NCBI RefSeq assembly: GCF_027271155.1 | Contig: NZ_CP114542.1 | Coordinates: 2,356,001-2,420,000, forward strand | Direction: 5' to 3' | From: Brevundimonas subvibrioides | GTDB lineage: Bacteria; Pseudomonadota; Alphaproteobacteria; Caulobacterales; Caulobacteraceae | Length of the DNA stretch: 64,000 nt | Shown: piece after piece, positions 44,338-51,395 of the stretch | Layout: each line of letters opens with the position of its first letter | How positions within the stretch are numbered: the first letter of the stretch is position 1 | Translations under genes and position numbers: made by a program | The notes under the pieces: model-generated | Database searches by the model: none | Told to the model about the DNA's origin: nothing | Seen by the model: only the letters and a program-made list of their open reading frames with translations

Positions 44338-45168
44338 TTACTGGAACAGCGACAGGATGATCTGCGGCGCCTGGTTGGCGATCGACAGGGCTTGGGCACC
44401 GAGCTGCTGCTGAACCTGCAGGGCCTGCAGGCGAGCGCTTTCCTTGGCCAGATCGGCGTCCACCAGATTGCCGATCCCGCTTTCCACAGTATCGCTGAGC
44501 TTGGTCACGAAGGTGCTGTGCGCCGTGATCTGCTTCGCCTGGGACCCGATGTCGCCCATCGCCGCGTTCAGCGCCGTGATGGAGTTGTCCAGCTTGTTGA
44601 GGGCCGTGGTGGCGCCTGTGAGCGTCAGCAGGCTGTCGGACAGCCCCAGCGAGATGATCGTGCCCGACAGCGTCAGATTCTTGCCCGACAGTGTGACGTA
44701 GGACGTCGCGTCGGCATTGGCCAGGAACCTGATTCCGTTGGTCAGAACGCCGTTCAGAATGTTGCCGCCGTCGAAGGAGGCGTTCTCGACCGCCGACTTG
44801 ATCGCGCGCAGCAGGGCCTTGAAATCCGAGTTCAGCAAGGACCGCGACTGGGTGCTGAGTGAGACGTCCTTGGCCGCTACGACCTTTTCCTTCATCTGAT
44901 TCAGGAGATCAGAGACTGATTCGCCGGCCGAAAGGGCGACATCGGCGATCGAGGTGGCGCGATCGAGGCTTTGCTTCACGGCCGCAAGCGCCCCGACATC
45001 GGCACGCTGGCTCTGGGCGATGGCCCAGATGGAGGAGTTGTCCTTGGCCCCCTGGACCCTCAGCCCCGTGGACACGCGGTTCTGTACGCTGGTCAGGTTG
45101 TCGTTGGTGCGAGCCAGGTTCTGCAGCGCGGTGGCGGCTGCGGCATTGGTGTGAACGCTGTTGCTCAT
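44338..45168 (-). CDS. Flagellin
   Basis: 276 residues, the length of Caulobacter flagellins. The conserved N-terminal coil (NSVHTNAAAATALQNLARTN, then VQNRVSTGLRVQGAKDNSSI) and C-terminal coil (DADLAKESARLQALQVQQQL, then LSIANQAPQIILSLFQ) form the filament core. The short variable centre is typical of these small flagellins. It shares the layout of the flagellin at 45673 but is clearly diverged, most like the minor basal type. No strong sigma54 site precedes it; a degenerate one is at 45196-45210. Confidence 0.95.
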   Translation of the reverse strand: MSNSVHTNAAAATALQNLARTNDNLTSVQNRVSTGLRVQGAKDNSSIWAIAQSQRADVGALAAVKQSLDRATSIADVALSAGESVSDLLNQMKEKVVAAKDVSLSTQSRSLLNSDFKALLRAIKSAVENASFDGGNILNGVLTNGIRFLANADATSYVTLSGKNLTLSGTIISLGLSDSLLTLTGATTALNKLDNSITALNAAMGDIGSQAKQITAHSTFVTKLSDTVESGIGNLVDADLAKESARLQALQVQQQLGAQALSIANQAPQIILSLFQ

Positions 45169-45306
45169 AGGTCTTCTAGCCCCGGGATGTTGGCCGCAAG
45201 GCTACTGCGAGAACTGTGAGCGTATGGTTAACGGCGTTTCACAACCGAAATCGCCCGCGTCGGGAGAGCCCGCGCGGTGTAGATGTGTTTGCCTGACGCC
45301 CGAAAA

Positions 45307-45591
45307 TCAGGCGCTGGTGTCGATCAGACCACCCGCCGTGTAGCCGCCGCTTTCGGACATCTTCAGCACCTGTTCGCGAGGGAACTGGCGCACGACCTTT
45401 CCGGTCTCGCTGTCCAGGGTCTTGTAGACGAAGGTCCCCTTGGAAGAGCCTTCCTCGATGATCAGGCGGTACCGCGCGGCCCGTGTGGCGTCATCCGCGG
45501 CGCGTCCCTGCTGGAAATCTCCGCCCGGCGTCGTTGACGACGGGGCGGCGACGACTGTGGGGACGACGGTCAGCTTCGCATTGGTTTCCAT
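45307..45591 (-). CDS. FlaG-like protein
   Basis: 94 residues. The C-terminal part has the FlaG pattern of two strands and a helix: YRLIIEEGSSKGTFVYKTLD, SETGKVVRQFPREQVLKMSE. The N-terminus is low complexity. FlaG proteins are associated with flagellar filament genes and influence filament length in some bacteria. It lies between two flagellins on the same strand, 81 bases after the first. Confidence 0.75.
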   Translation of the reverse strand: METNAKLTVVPTVVAAPSSTTPGGDFQQGRAADDATRAARYRLIIEEGSSKGTFVYKTLDSETGKVVRQFPREQVLKMSESGGYTAGGLIDTSA

Positions 45592-45635
45592 AGCTCCTCA
45601 CGCCGGTAAGGCCGGCGGCTCCTGAAAGAGCGGTC

Positions 45636-45658
45636 GGGCGGGGCACCATGCCCCGCCC
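45636..45658. terminator. Hairpin after the upstream flagellin gene
   Basis: Ten perfect base pairs (GGGCGGGGCA with TGCCCCGCCC) around CCA. It lies 15 bases after the flagellin stop. No uridine run follows on the minus strand, so it may be a partial terminator or an mRNA 3' stabiliser between flagellin and the FlaG-like gene. Confidence 0.55.
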
Positions 45659-45672
45659 TTCCGCCTGTTTGC

Positions 45673-46497
45673 CTATCGGAACAGGCCGAGCAGCGTCGAA
45701 GACGACTGGGAAGCGATCGACAGAGCCTGCACACCCAGCTGTTGCTTGGTTTGCAGCGACTGCAGTCGTGCGCTTTCCTTCGCCAGATCCGCATCGACCA
45801 GGTTGCCAACGCCGTTCTCCAGGGCGTCCGACAGCTTGCTGACGAACGTCGAGTGGGTTTCGAACGCCTTGGCACCGGTCCCCAGGCGAGCCAGGGAAGC
45901 GGAGACCTTGTCGATCGAGGCGTTGACCAGACCCAGGGCCGTGGTGGCCAGGGTCGCGGTGCCGATGGTGGTGCCCGCAGCCACGGTCACATTGGCACCG
46001 CCCAGCGACAGGATTTCACCCTTGACGCGCGTGGAGGTGCCGGACGAGTTGGCCAGGGCGCTGAAGCCGGTCGTGGAACTGAGCATGTTCACGCCGTTGA
46101 ACGTGGCGTTGGTGACCACGGTGGTGATCTGATCTCGGAGCGCCTTGAAATCCTCGTTCAGGGCGTTGCGCGATGCCGTGGACAGCGACTTGTCGGTCGC
46201 GGCCAGGGCCTTGTCTTTCATCTGGACCAGAAGGTCAGAGACCGACTCACCGGCCGCGAGGCCGACGTCGACGGCCGAAGAACCACGCGCCAGGCTTTCC
46301 TTGACGGTATTCAGGGCGGTGACTTCAGAGCGCTGGGTCTGGGCGATAGCCCAGATTGCGCCGTTGTCTTTTGCGTTGTTGATCTTCTTGCCAGTGTTGA
46401 TCCGGCTCTGGACGGTATCCAGGTCGCGGTTCGTGGCGTTCAGATTCTGGAGGGCGGTATAGGCGCCCGAGTTCGTGTTCACGCTGTTTACAGGCAT
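45673..46497 (-). CDS. Flagellin, major type
   Basis: 274 residues from ATG 46497; an extension to 46551 is open but not flagellin-like. N-terminal (PVNSVNTNSGAYTALQNLNA, RINTGKKINNAKDNGAIWAI) and C-terminal (DADLAKESARLQSLQTKQQL, SIASQSSSTLLGLFR) coiled-coil ends are intact. Its promoter has a perfect sigma54 site about 75 bases upstream and three dyads beyond, indicating late class flagellar control through FlbD-like activation. Confidence 0.96.
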   Translation of the reverse strand: MPVNSVNTNSGAYTALQNLNATNRDLDTVQSRINTGKKINNAKDNGAIWAIAQTQRSEVTALNTVKESLARGSSAVDVGLAAGESVSDLLVQMKDKALAATDKSLSTASRNALNEDFKALRDQITTVVTNATFNGVNMLSSTTGFSALANSSGTSTRVKGEILSLGGANVTVAAGTTIGTATLATTALGLVNASIDKVSASLARLGTGAKAFETHSTFVSKLSDALENGVGNLVDADLAKESARLQSLQTKQQLGVQALSIASQSSSTLLGLFR

Positions 46498-46570
46498 GAC
46501 GAAAGTCCTTTTTTCAAGGTGTCCGACCGTCGTTTTGACCGTCGGGAGCATTTTGCTCGGGCTCTTGGAA

Positions 46571-46585
46571 GCAATCGTCGGGCCA
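46571..46585 (-). promoter_or_regulatory. Sigma54 promoter of the flagellin gene
   Basis: On the minus strand TGGCCC, five bases, TTGC: the -24 GG and -12 GC are both present. It lies 74 bases upstream of the flagellin ATG at 46497. Confidence 0.85.
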
Positions 46586-46658
46586 CGAATGTGAAAATCG
46601 CGTCAAAGCCATGCATCTGAAAAACCTGCATTAATTTTTCTCACCCATGGCCGTGACC

Positions 46659-46673
46659 CGGCAGAATGTGCCG
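46659..46673. promoter_or_regulatory. FlbD-like dyad, site A
   Basis: CGGCA-GAATG-TGCCG, perfect five-base arms with a five-base spacer, nearest of three to the sigma54 site (centre about 88 bases upstream of it). Confidence 0.65.
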
Positions 46674-46687
46674 CAAGTGGCTTCCGG

Positions 46688-46702
46688 CGGCAGGAAATGC
46701 CG
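46688..46702. promoter_or_regulatory. FlbD-like dyad, site B
   Basis: CGGCA-GGAAA-TGCCG, same arms and spacer as site A, 29 bases further upstream. Confidence 0.65.
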
Positions 46703-46708
46703 GGTGCC

Positions 46709-46723
46709 GGGCAGAATTTGCCG
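46709..46723. promoter_or_regulatory. FlbD-like dyad, site C
   Basis: GGGCA-GAATT-TGCCG, one base away from the same perfect dyad, 21 bases beyond site B. Confidence 0.6.
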
Positions 46724-46757
46724 GGTCACTGCGGCTCGCGATGCCGGACCGAGGGCC

Positions 46758-47102
46758 TCAGGGTGATCCGGCTCGCCCGAAGGCCCGAACCAGGAACGAT
46801 GGCCTCGGCCTCGCACGCGACCTGTCGATAGCCTCGCGTTCGGCCAGCAAGGTCTCGACCGCCAGTCGTCGGGCCAGATCGCATTCGACGATCTGACGGC
46901 CCCGCGTCAAGTAGCCGACCTCGAGATCGATGGTCCCCGGATCATCGGGCAGCCGGTAAAGGTCACATGGTCGGCTCGCCAGCTGCGGCAGGGTCAGGCG
47001 CGGCGGCGCAACCGACGAGGTCGGGCGCAATCCGGCACAGCTCGCGATCATGGTCGCGCAAGCGATCAGCGCGATCGGTCGCAAGGGGTTGGTCGGCATC
47101 AT
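46758..47102 (-). CDS. Outer-membrane spanin-like lipoprotein (Rz1/LysC type), overlapping the inner spanin gene
   Basis: 114 residues starting MMPTNPLRPIALIACATM. A lipobox precedes Cys at about residue 22 (MIASCAG). The mature part RPCDLYRLPDDPGTIDLEVG, then TRGRQIVECDLARRLAVETL, follows the pattern of Rz1-like LysC proteins: a Cys-x-Leu-x-x-Leu-Pro opening and a later CDxR-type motif. The first 140 bases lie inside the inner spanin gene in a different frame, the classic nested spanin arrangement. Together the two should fuse inner and outer membranes in the last step of phage-type lysis. The ribosome binding site is weak. Confidence 0.7.
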   Translation of the reverse strand: MMPTNPLRPIALIACATMIASCAGLRPTSSVAPPRLTLPQLASRPCDLYRLPDDPGTIDLEVGYLTRGRQIVECDLARRLAVETLLAEREAIDRSRARPRPSFLVRAFGRAGSP

Positions 47103-47418
47103 CGGCGGTTCTCGCATCCTGAATGGCCAGGGTCGTGGCGCGATCCAGCGACCGCGCGGTCTGAAGGGAGGCATCGAGGCGAGCGATCTGACCGGCCTGA
47201 CCCTCTGCCTCTACGGAGCGCGCATCTGCGTCGGCCCGGGCGCGCGCGGCCACGGCCTCGGACGCTTCGGCGCGTCGTCGAGACAGGTCGAGCGGGTCCC
47301 AGCGAAAGCCGAGCCCGCCCAGGACCAGACCGAGCGCCGCGACAAGGGCCACAATCCCTGTGATCAGCCCGAGCGGGGTCAGCGTTCTCAGCGCCGGGCC
47401 GAGGAGGTTCGGGGTCAT
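46963..47418 (-). CDS. Inner-membrane spanin-like protein (Rz type)
   Basis: 151 residues from ATG 47418. One N-terminal membrane segment (residues about 15-37: TPLGLITGIVALVAALGLVL) is followed by an Ala/Arg/Glu-rich stretch to about residue 120 (RRRAEASEAVAARARADADA) that should form a coiled coil in the periplasm. Topology and position after an endolysin match Rz. Its start overlaps the endolysin stop by four bases, and the o-spanin gene starts inside it. Confidence 0.72.
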   Translation of the reverse strand: MTPNLLGPALRTLTPLGLITGIVALVAALGLVLGGLGFRWDPLDLSRRRAEASEAVAARARADADARSVEAEGQAGQIARLDASLQTARSLDRATTLAIQDARTADDADQPLATDRADRLRDHDRELCRIAPDLVGCAAAPDPAAAGEPTM

Positions 47419-47798
47419 GGAAACACCTTTCGATCCAGCTCGAAATGCGGACCGTCGCGCAGGCGCGGCCAGTCGCCGCCCCACACGAGGGCCACACCCC
47501 TGGTCATCGCCGTCGCCTTGATGTGCGCCGCGATGCGCGGATACAGCGGCCAGTCCCAGCGGATCTGGCCCTCGACCACCGCCGCCAGATCGACCGCGTG
47601 GCCGGTGATGTGGCGCGAGTTCAGGGTCCGGCTGGCGCCGGCCTTGACCAGGGCCGCCTGCCGCGCCGGGCTGCGCATTCCCTCGGTCACCATGAAGTCG
47701 ATCGGGCTGGTCAGGATCGCCGCCTCGACGATACCGACCAGGGCCGGATGAACCCCCTTCAGCCGCGCGTGCGACCGGCTCGACAGTCGAAAGCTCAT
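47415..47798 (-). CDS. Endolysin, M15-family peptidase
   Basis: 127 residues from ATG 47798. It fits the phage M15 (L-alanyl-D-glutamate or D-Ala-D-Ala type) peptidases: a motif around residue 40 (VTEGMRSPARQAALVKAGAS), zinc ligands in SRHITGHAVDL (His63 and Asp70) and the final GPHFEL (His118). It should cut peptidoglycan cross-bridges. There is no signal peptide, so it needs the holin-like protein upstream. Its ATG overlaps that gene's end by four bases. Confidence 0.85.
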   Translation of the reverse strand: MSFRLSSRSHARLKGVHPALVGIVEAAILTSPIDFMVTEGMRSPARQAALVKAGASRTLNSRHITGHAVDLAAVVEGQIRWDWPLYPRIAAHIKATAMTRGVALVWGGDWPRLRDGPHFELDRKVFP

Positions 47799-48061
47799 CG
47801 TGCGCCACCCTGCGTCAGACGGATGCGCAGATTGGCCATCAGTACCACCAGTTGCTGAGCCGTCGGCGCGACGAGATAGACGACCAGCATCAGGGCAAGC
47901 AGGGTCATCAGCCCGCTGGCCACGGCGGGCAGGGACCGGGGTTCGGTCCTGCCGACGGCGTCCGCCAGCAGCCGCCACAGCGCGCAACTGGCCAGAAAGA
48001 CATACAGCCTGCGCCACAGCCATTGGCCCTCGGCCAGGGGCGGTCGTTCGGGTTCACTCAT
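47795..48061 (-). CDS. Holin-like small membrane protein
   Basis: 88 residues from ATG 48061 with two hydrophobic segments, about residues 17-35 (RRLYVFLASCALWRLLADAV) and 48-68 (ASGLMTLLALMLVVYLVAPT), and charged ends. Size, topology and place directly before an endolysin point to a holin, but no sequence family is recognised. It overlaps the 53-residue gene upstream and the endolysin gene downstream. Confidence 0.65.
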   Translation of the reverse strand: MSEPERPPLAEGQWLWRRLYVFLASCALWRLLADAVGRTEPRSLPAVASGLMTLLALMLVVYLVAPTAQQLVVLMANLRIRLTQGGAR

Positions 48062-48215
48062 CGTGCTCGTCCTTTTCAAAATGGGGTTGGGTCCAGCGCC
48101 AGTCCGGACCGGCCGCCATCGCGCCCTCGCGACGGGTCATGCGGCGCGGCAGATCCCACGCCTCGGCATCGAGCAGTTCCGGCTCGTCAGGCTCTGGGGT
48201 TTGGGGGCGGCGCAT
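48054..48215 (-). CDS. 53-residue protein of unknown function in the phage-like operon
   Basis: Starts MRRPQTPEPDEPELLDAEAW and ends WTQPHFEKDEHDE; acidic and Trp-rich, with no membrane segment. It starts 4 bases after the DUF2793 gene and overlaps the holin-like gene by 8 bases, so it is part of the same transcript. A structural or regulatory role is possible. Confidence 0.6.
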   Translation of the reverse strand: MRRPQTPEPDEPELLDAEAWDLPRRMTRREGAMAAGPDWRWTQPHFEKDEHDE

Positions 48216-48219
48216 GTCG

Positions 48220-49677
48220 TCACCCCTCGGCGAGGATCAGCACGGCCCCGGCCGCGCCTGTTCCACCCGCGCCGCCGGCGGTGACGCCCGCGCCGCCGCC
48301 CCCACCCCCGCTGCCGAACGTCCCGCCGTTTCCGCCTGCGAACCCCGCTGCCGAGGCAGAGGCCGCCCCGCCCCCGCCCCCTCCACCGCCCAGGGCGATG
48401 GCCGGCGTGGGCGCGGCGCTGCCCGAGGCACCCGCACCGTTCCCGGCGGCCCCACCGGGCGAAAGCTTCAGCAGTACTGAACCGTCTCCGCCCGTGCCCG
48501 ATGCCCGGATGGTCCCGGCGGTGTTGAGAGCACCGCCGCCGCCGCCACCGCCCGGGGCTCCGGGCCCGGACAGGCCTTGACCCGCCTGTGCCGCGCCGGT
48601 GGTCGAGGATGCGCCCCCGGCGTTCGATGCGATCAGTCCGAGACCTCGCTGTCCCCCGCTCCCGCCGGCGGCGCCCGGGACGCCCGCTCCGCCACCGCGC
48701 GCGGTCAGAATGACAAGACTCGAGGCCGAGACGGTCGTCGCCTGACCGTCCGCGCCGCCTGCTCCGCCCGCGCCGATGGCAATCCCCAGACTGCCCGGCA
48801 GGTCCGCCGTGCTGCAACGAAGGACGCTGAGACCACCGCCGGCTCCACCCCCGCCACCGAACCGCTCGCCCGAAGCTGCGAACGCTCCGGCACCCCCGCC
48901 GCCCCCGCCGCCGACCGCCGTGATCGTCAGCATCCGTGCCCAGGCCGGCGGCGTGTAGCTGGATGAACGGGTAAGAAGGCTGGCCTCGACCCGCATTGCG
49001 CCCGCCGGAAAGGCCACACGCCCGTCATCGGCATCGACACGGAACGCCTCGCGCCAGGTCGATCCGTCGGCGCTGACCTTCAGGCTGAGGTCTTCGTCAC
49101 CGATCAGCCCCAGCTCGGCACGCCCGGAATAGCCGCGCTGGAACAGGACTGACATCACGTCCGGAGCCGCGTCCTTGTTCAGGACCAGTCGCAGTGCGCC
49201 TGTGCCGCCCTCCGCCACCGGTCGCGCGGTGAACAGGGCGCTGTTGATCCGCGCGGTCAGGGGATTGGCGGCATCGGCCTGGGTGTTCAAGCCGAGGCGG
49301 GTCAGCCGCTGGATCGCACCGCCCGAGAACGTGGGGACCGACCAGCCCGCATCGTTGCGGACCACCAGCTGACCCTCATCCAGAACGACGGCGATCATTC
49401 CGACCGGGACCGGCACGCGGGTCCACCCGCCGAACTCGGCCCGGACCAGATCGCCCTCACTCCAGGTCGACCAGACCGCACCCCTGGGCGCGTTCGCCAG
49501 GATATAGAGGTCGCCGTCCTTGGGATCGGCGGGCTGGACCGCGACCGTGCGGCTGATCACGGCGGTCTGGATCAGGCCGTCGAGCCGGGTCAGGGCCTCG
49601 TTGACGGTGACATGTTTCTGAAGCTGGCCGGCCGCGACATAGGGCAGATTCAGGCGGGCACTCTGGCTGGAAGGCAT
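48220..49677 (-). CDS. DUF2793-domain phage-type protein with glycine-rich adhesin-like half
   Basis: 485 residues. The N-terminal 130 residues (ARLNLPYVAAGQLQKHVTVN, then EALTRLDGLIQTAVISRTV and PKDGDLYILANAPRGAVWST) are DUF2793, a domain of tail or spike proteins in alphaproteobacterial prophages and gene transfer agents. From about residue 245 there are many Gly-rich tracts (GGGGGGGAGAFAASG, GPGAPGGGGGGGALN, ALGGGGGGGGAASAS, FGSGGGGGGAGVTAGG), like the polyglycine sandwich of phage adhesins. It probably binds a cell surface. It heads the lysis operon, and its ribosome binding site lies in a hairpin. Confidence 0.82.
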   Translation of the reverse strand: MPSSQSARLNLPYVAAGQLQKHVTVNEALTRLDGLIQTAVISRTVAVQPADPKDGDLYILANAPRGAVWSTWSEGDLVRAEFGGWTRVPVPVGMIAVVLDEGQLVVRNDAGWSVPTFSGGAIQRLTRLGLNTQADAANPLTARINSALFTARPVAEGGTGALRLVLNKDAAPDVMSVLFQRGYSGRAELGLIGDEDLSLKVSADGSTWREAFRVDADDGRVAFPAGAMRVEASLLTRSSSYTPPAWARMLTITAVGGGGGGGAGAFAASGERFGGGGGAGGGLSVLRCSTADLPGSLGIAIGAGGAGGADGQATTVSASSLVILTARGGGAGVPGAAGGSGGQRGLGLIASNAGGASSTTGAAQAGQGLSGPGAPGGGGGGGALNTAGTIRASGTGGDGSVLLKLSPGGAAGNGAGASGSAAPTPAIALGGGGGGGGAASASAAGFAGGNGGTFGSGGGGGGAGVTAGGAGGTGAAGAVLILAEG

Positions 49678-49681
49678 CGAA

Positions 49682-49703
49682 ATCTCCGTTGAGGGACGGA
49701 GAT
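49682..49703. promoter_or_regulatory. Hairpin covering the ribosome binding site of the DUF2793 gene
   Basis: Eight perfect pairs (ATCTCCGT with ACGGAGAT, loop TGAGGG). In the mRNA the GGAG used by the start at 49677 is in the 3' arm, so the fold should hide it. The palindrome could equally be a DNA operator. Confidence 0.6.
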
Positions 49704-50043
49704 CAGTGTCGTTCAGCGCCGATACCGGGCGCGTTCAGGCCCGCATTAAACTGGCCGGCGATTGAAAATGCAGGATTTTTCAGTGCGAGCGCGGACAATT
49801 GGCCCGGACGTCGCGGACATGGACCGGAAAGATGCGGGGAGACCGATGGAAGGGCTGGGTGGCCTCCCCGCGGACCGGATCGCGGCTGTCAGGACCCTCG
49901 GCGTCGCGCAAGGGCATGATCGCTTGAGGTGGATCCACGACGTGGGTCCACCCGAAAGCGTGAATCATGCCCTCGCTCATATCTGGCGACACCGAAACGA
50001 GCCGGTCGCATTCAGCTACGCACCCGCCGCGACATGGATGCCG
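49704..50043. other. 340-base region without a convincing gene
   Basis: Between the anti-sigma gene and the DUF2793 operon, upstream of the latter. Frames on both strands are short or shadows. It contains two near-identical palindromes, GTGGATCCAC (49929-49938) and GTGGGTCCAC (49942-49951), and a short AT-richer stretch near 49745-49790. It should hold the phage-like operon promoter; I could not place one with confidence. Confidence 0.5.
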
Positions 50044-50769
50044 TCAGAGCGGCTGCAAGTCGCCGGTCGCCACGACCGGGCCGTCGGGCGCGTCGGCTGC
50101 AGGGGTATGGCCCGGTGCCTCCAGCGATATCGCCACGGCTTTGGCATGCCCGGCCTCGTCGGCCAGAAGCGCCGTCAGGGTCCGGCGGCTGGTCGCCGAG
50201 CCGTCGATGGCCCCGACCAGCTGGACGCCACCCTCGGGTTTGACCAGCCAGAGGTGAGGCACGCCCGCCCCCCGGCTGAGCGCGGTCATGGGGGCGATGA
50301 ACAGCTTTCCGGTCGCCGTGTCATAGGCCAGCGCCACCGCCGGCGCGCCGCCGTCGGTCAGGGACAAGGTCGCCACGCGGGTCACGCCGCCCTCTGGCGC
50401 GGACGGGGCGATCGGCGCGGGCTCGGGTCGCGCCAGCAGGATGGCGACGCCGGCGACACTCGCAGCCAGCAGGGCGGTCGAGGCCACGGCCCAGGTCCGC
50501 CAGAAAGCGACGCGACCATTGTCGTTGGCGACAGGCTGGATCGCCGACTCCACGCGCAGCCAGACTCCCGACGATGGCGTTACGGGTGCAATCTCGGCGG
50601 CAAAGGTGGCCAGGTGCTCGTTCCAGGCCTCCACCTCGGCGGCGAAGGCAGGGTCGGACCGCTCGCGCGCCCGTGCGGCCCGTTCCTCTTCGGCGGACAG
50701 AACGCGCAAGGCGAGCTCACCAGCCAGGGCGCGGTCATGGTCGGCGGGATCGATGGGTGAGTCGGTCAT
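50044..50769 (-). CDS. Anti-sigma factor (RskA-like)
   Basis: 241 residues. A cytoplasmic N-terminal domain (HDRALAGELALRVLSAEEER, followed by VEAWNEHLATFAAEIAPVTP) fits the sigma-binding domain of RskA-type factors. One membrane segment near residues 87-110 (WAVASTALLAASVAGVAILL) leads to a periplasmic domain (VPHLWLVKPEGGVQLVGAI) of the RskA C-terminal type. It should hold the sigma factor encoded upstream at the membrane until a signal arrives. Its ATG overlaps the sigma stop by four bases. Confidence 0.85.
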   Translation of the reverse strand: MTDSPIDPADHDRALAGELALRVLSAEEERAARARERSDPAFAAEVEAWNEHLATFAAEIAPVTPSSGVWLRVESAIQPVANDNGRVAFWRTWAVASTALLAASVAGVAILLARPEPAPIAPSAPEGGVTRVATLSLTDGGAPAVALAYDTATGKLFIAPMTALSRGAGVPHLWLVKPEGGVQLVGAIDGSATSRRTLTALLADEAGHAKAVAISLEAPGHTPAADAPDGPVVATGDLQPL

Positions 50770-51323
50770 GTCTCGAGGCAGCTCCTCAGCCTCAACAGCC
50801 CCCTGCGAATCCAGCTCTTCATCGTGCCGAGCGGCACGTTCTCCTTGCTGGCCAGGGCATCATAGGTGACGCCCTCCAGAAAGGCGGTTCGGATGGCTGT
50901 GCGGACCTTGTCTTCCAGCGTTTCCAGGCAGGTGTTCAACCGTCCGACCTCGTCGGTGGTCTCGATCGCGTCCGAAGCCAGCGGTGCCGCGTCGGCCAGG
51001 TCGTGCGCATCCTCGACCGGCACCGAGCGCCGCATGGGGGCGGCCGAGCGCAGCCGGTCTATCGAGCGGTTGCGCGCGATGGTCACCAGCCAGGTGATCG
51101 GACTGGCGCGCGTCGCGTCAAAGGTCGAGGCCTTCCTCCACACTGTAAGATAGGTGTCCTGCAAGACGTCCTCGGCCAGCTGGCGGTCCGCCAAGATACG
51201 CAGGCAAACGCCCAGCAGCTTCGCGGAGGTCGCCTCATAGACGATCTTGAAGGCGCGCCGATCCCCTTCGCCCGCCCGGCCGAGGGCAAGGGCCAGTTCA
51301 TCGCGCGTGAGCATCGCATTCAT
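50766..51323 (-). CDS. ECF RNA polymerase sigma factor (SigK-like)
   Basis: 185 residues. Region 2 (FKIVYEATSAKLLGVCLRIL, then AEDVLQDTYLTVWRKASTFD) and region 4 (VRTAIRTAFLEGVTYDALAS, then NVPLGTMKSWIRRGLLRLRS) are complete. The ending and the partner downstream match the SigK/RskA group. It starts at the ATG 51323; a second ATG at 51314 is possible. With its anti-sigma factor it forms a two-gene operon; the regulon is unknown. Confidence 0.92.
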   Translation of the reverse strand: MNAMLTRDELALALGRAGEGDRRAFKIVYEATSAKLLGVCLRILADRQLAEDVLQDTYLTVWRKASTFDATRASPITWLVTIARNRSIDRLRSAAPMRRSVPVEDAHDLADAAPLASDAIETTDEVGRLNTCLETLEDKVRTAIRTAFLEGVTYDALASKENVPLGTMKSWIRRGLLRLRSCLET

Positions 51324-51395
51324 GGAACCGTCCGAAAGCCACAGCCGACGCGAATAGGGCCGTTGGAGACGGGGGCGTCAAGCGCGGCGCCCCGC

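Noticed and set aside
48300-48960. Dense G/C runs that look like a repeat array
   Set aside because: They encode the polyglycine tracts of the DUF2793 protein in frame; there are no regular direct repeats or spacers as in CRISPR.
49762-50760. A 332-codon plus-strand frame with a TTG start
   Set aside because: Mostly antisense to the anti-sigma gene; the first 90 codons cover the gene-free stretch but show no recognisable pattern or good ribosome binding site.
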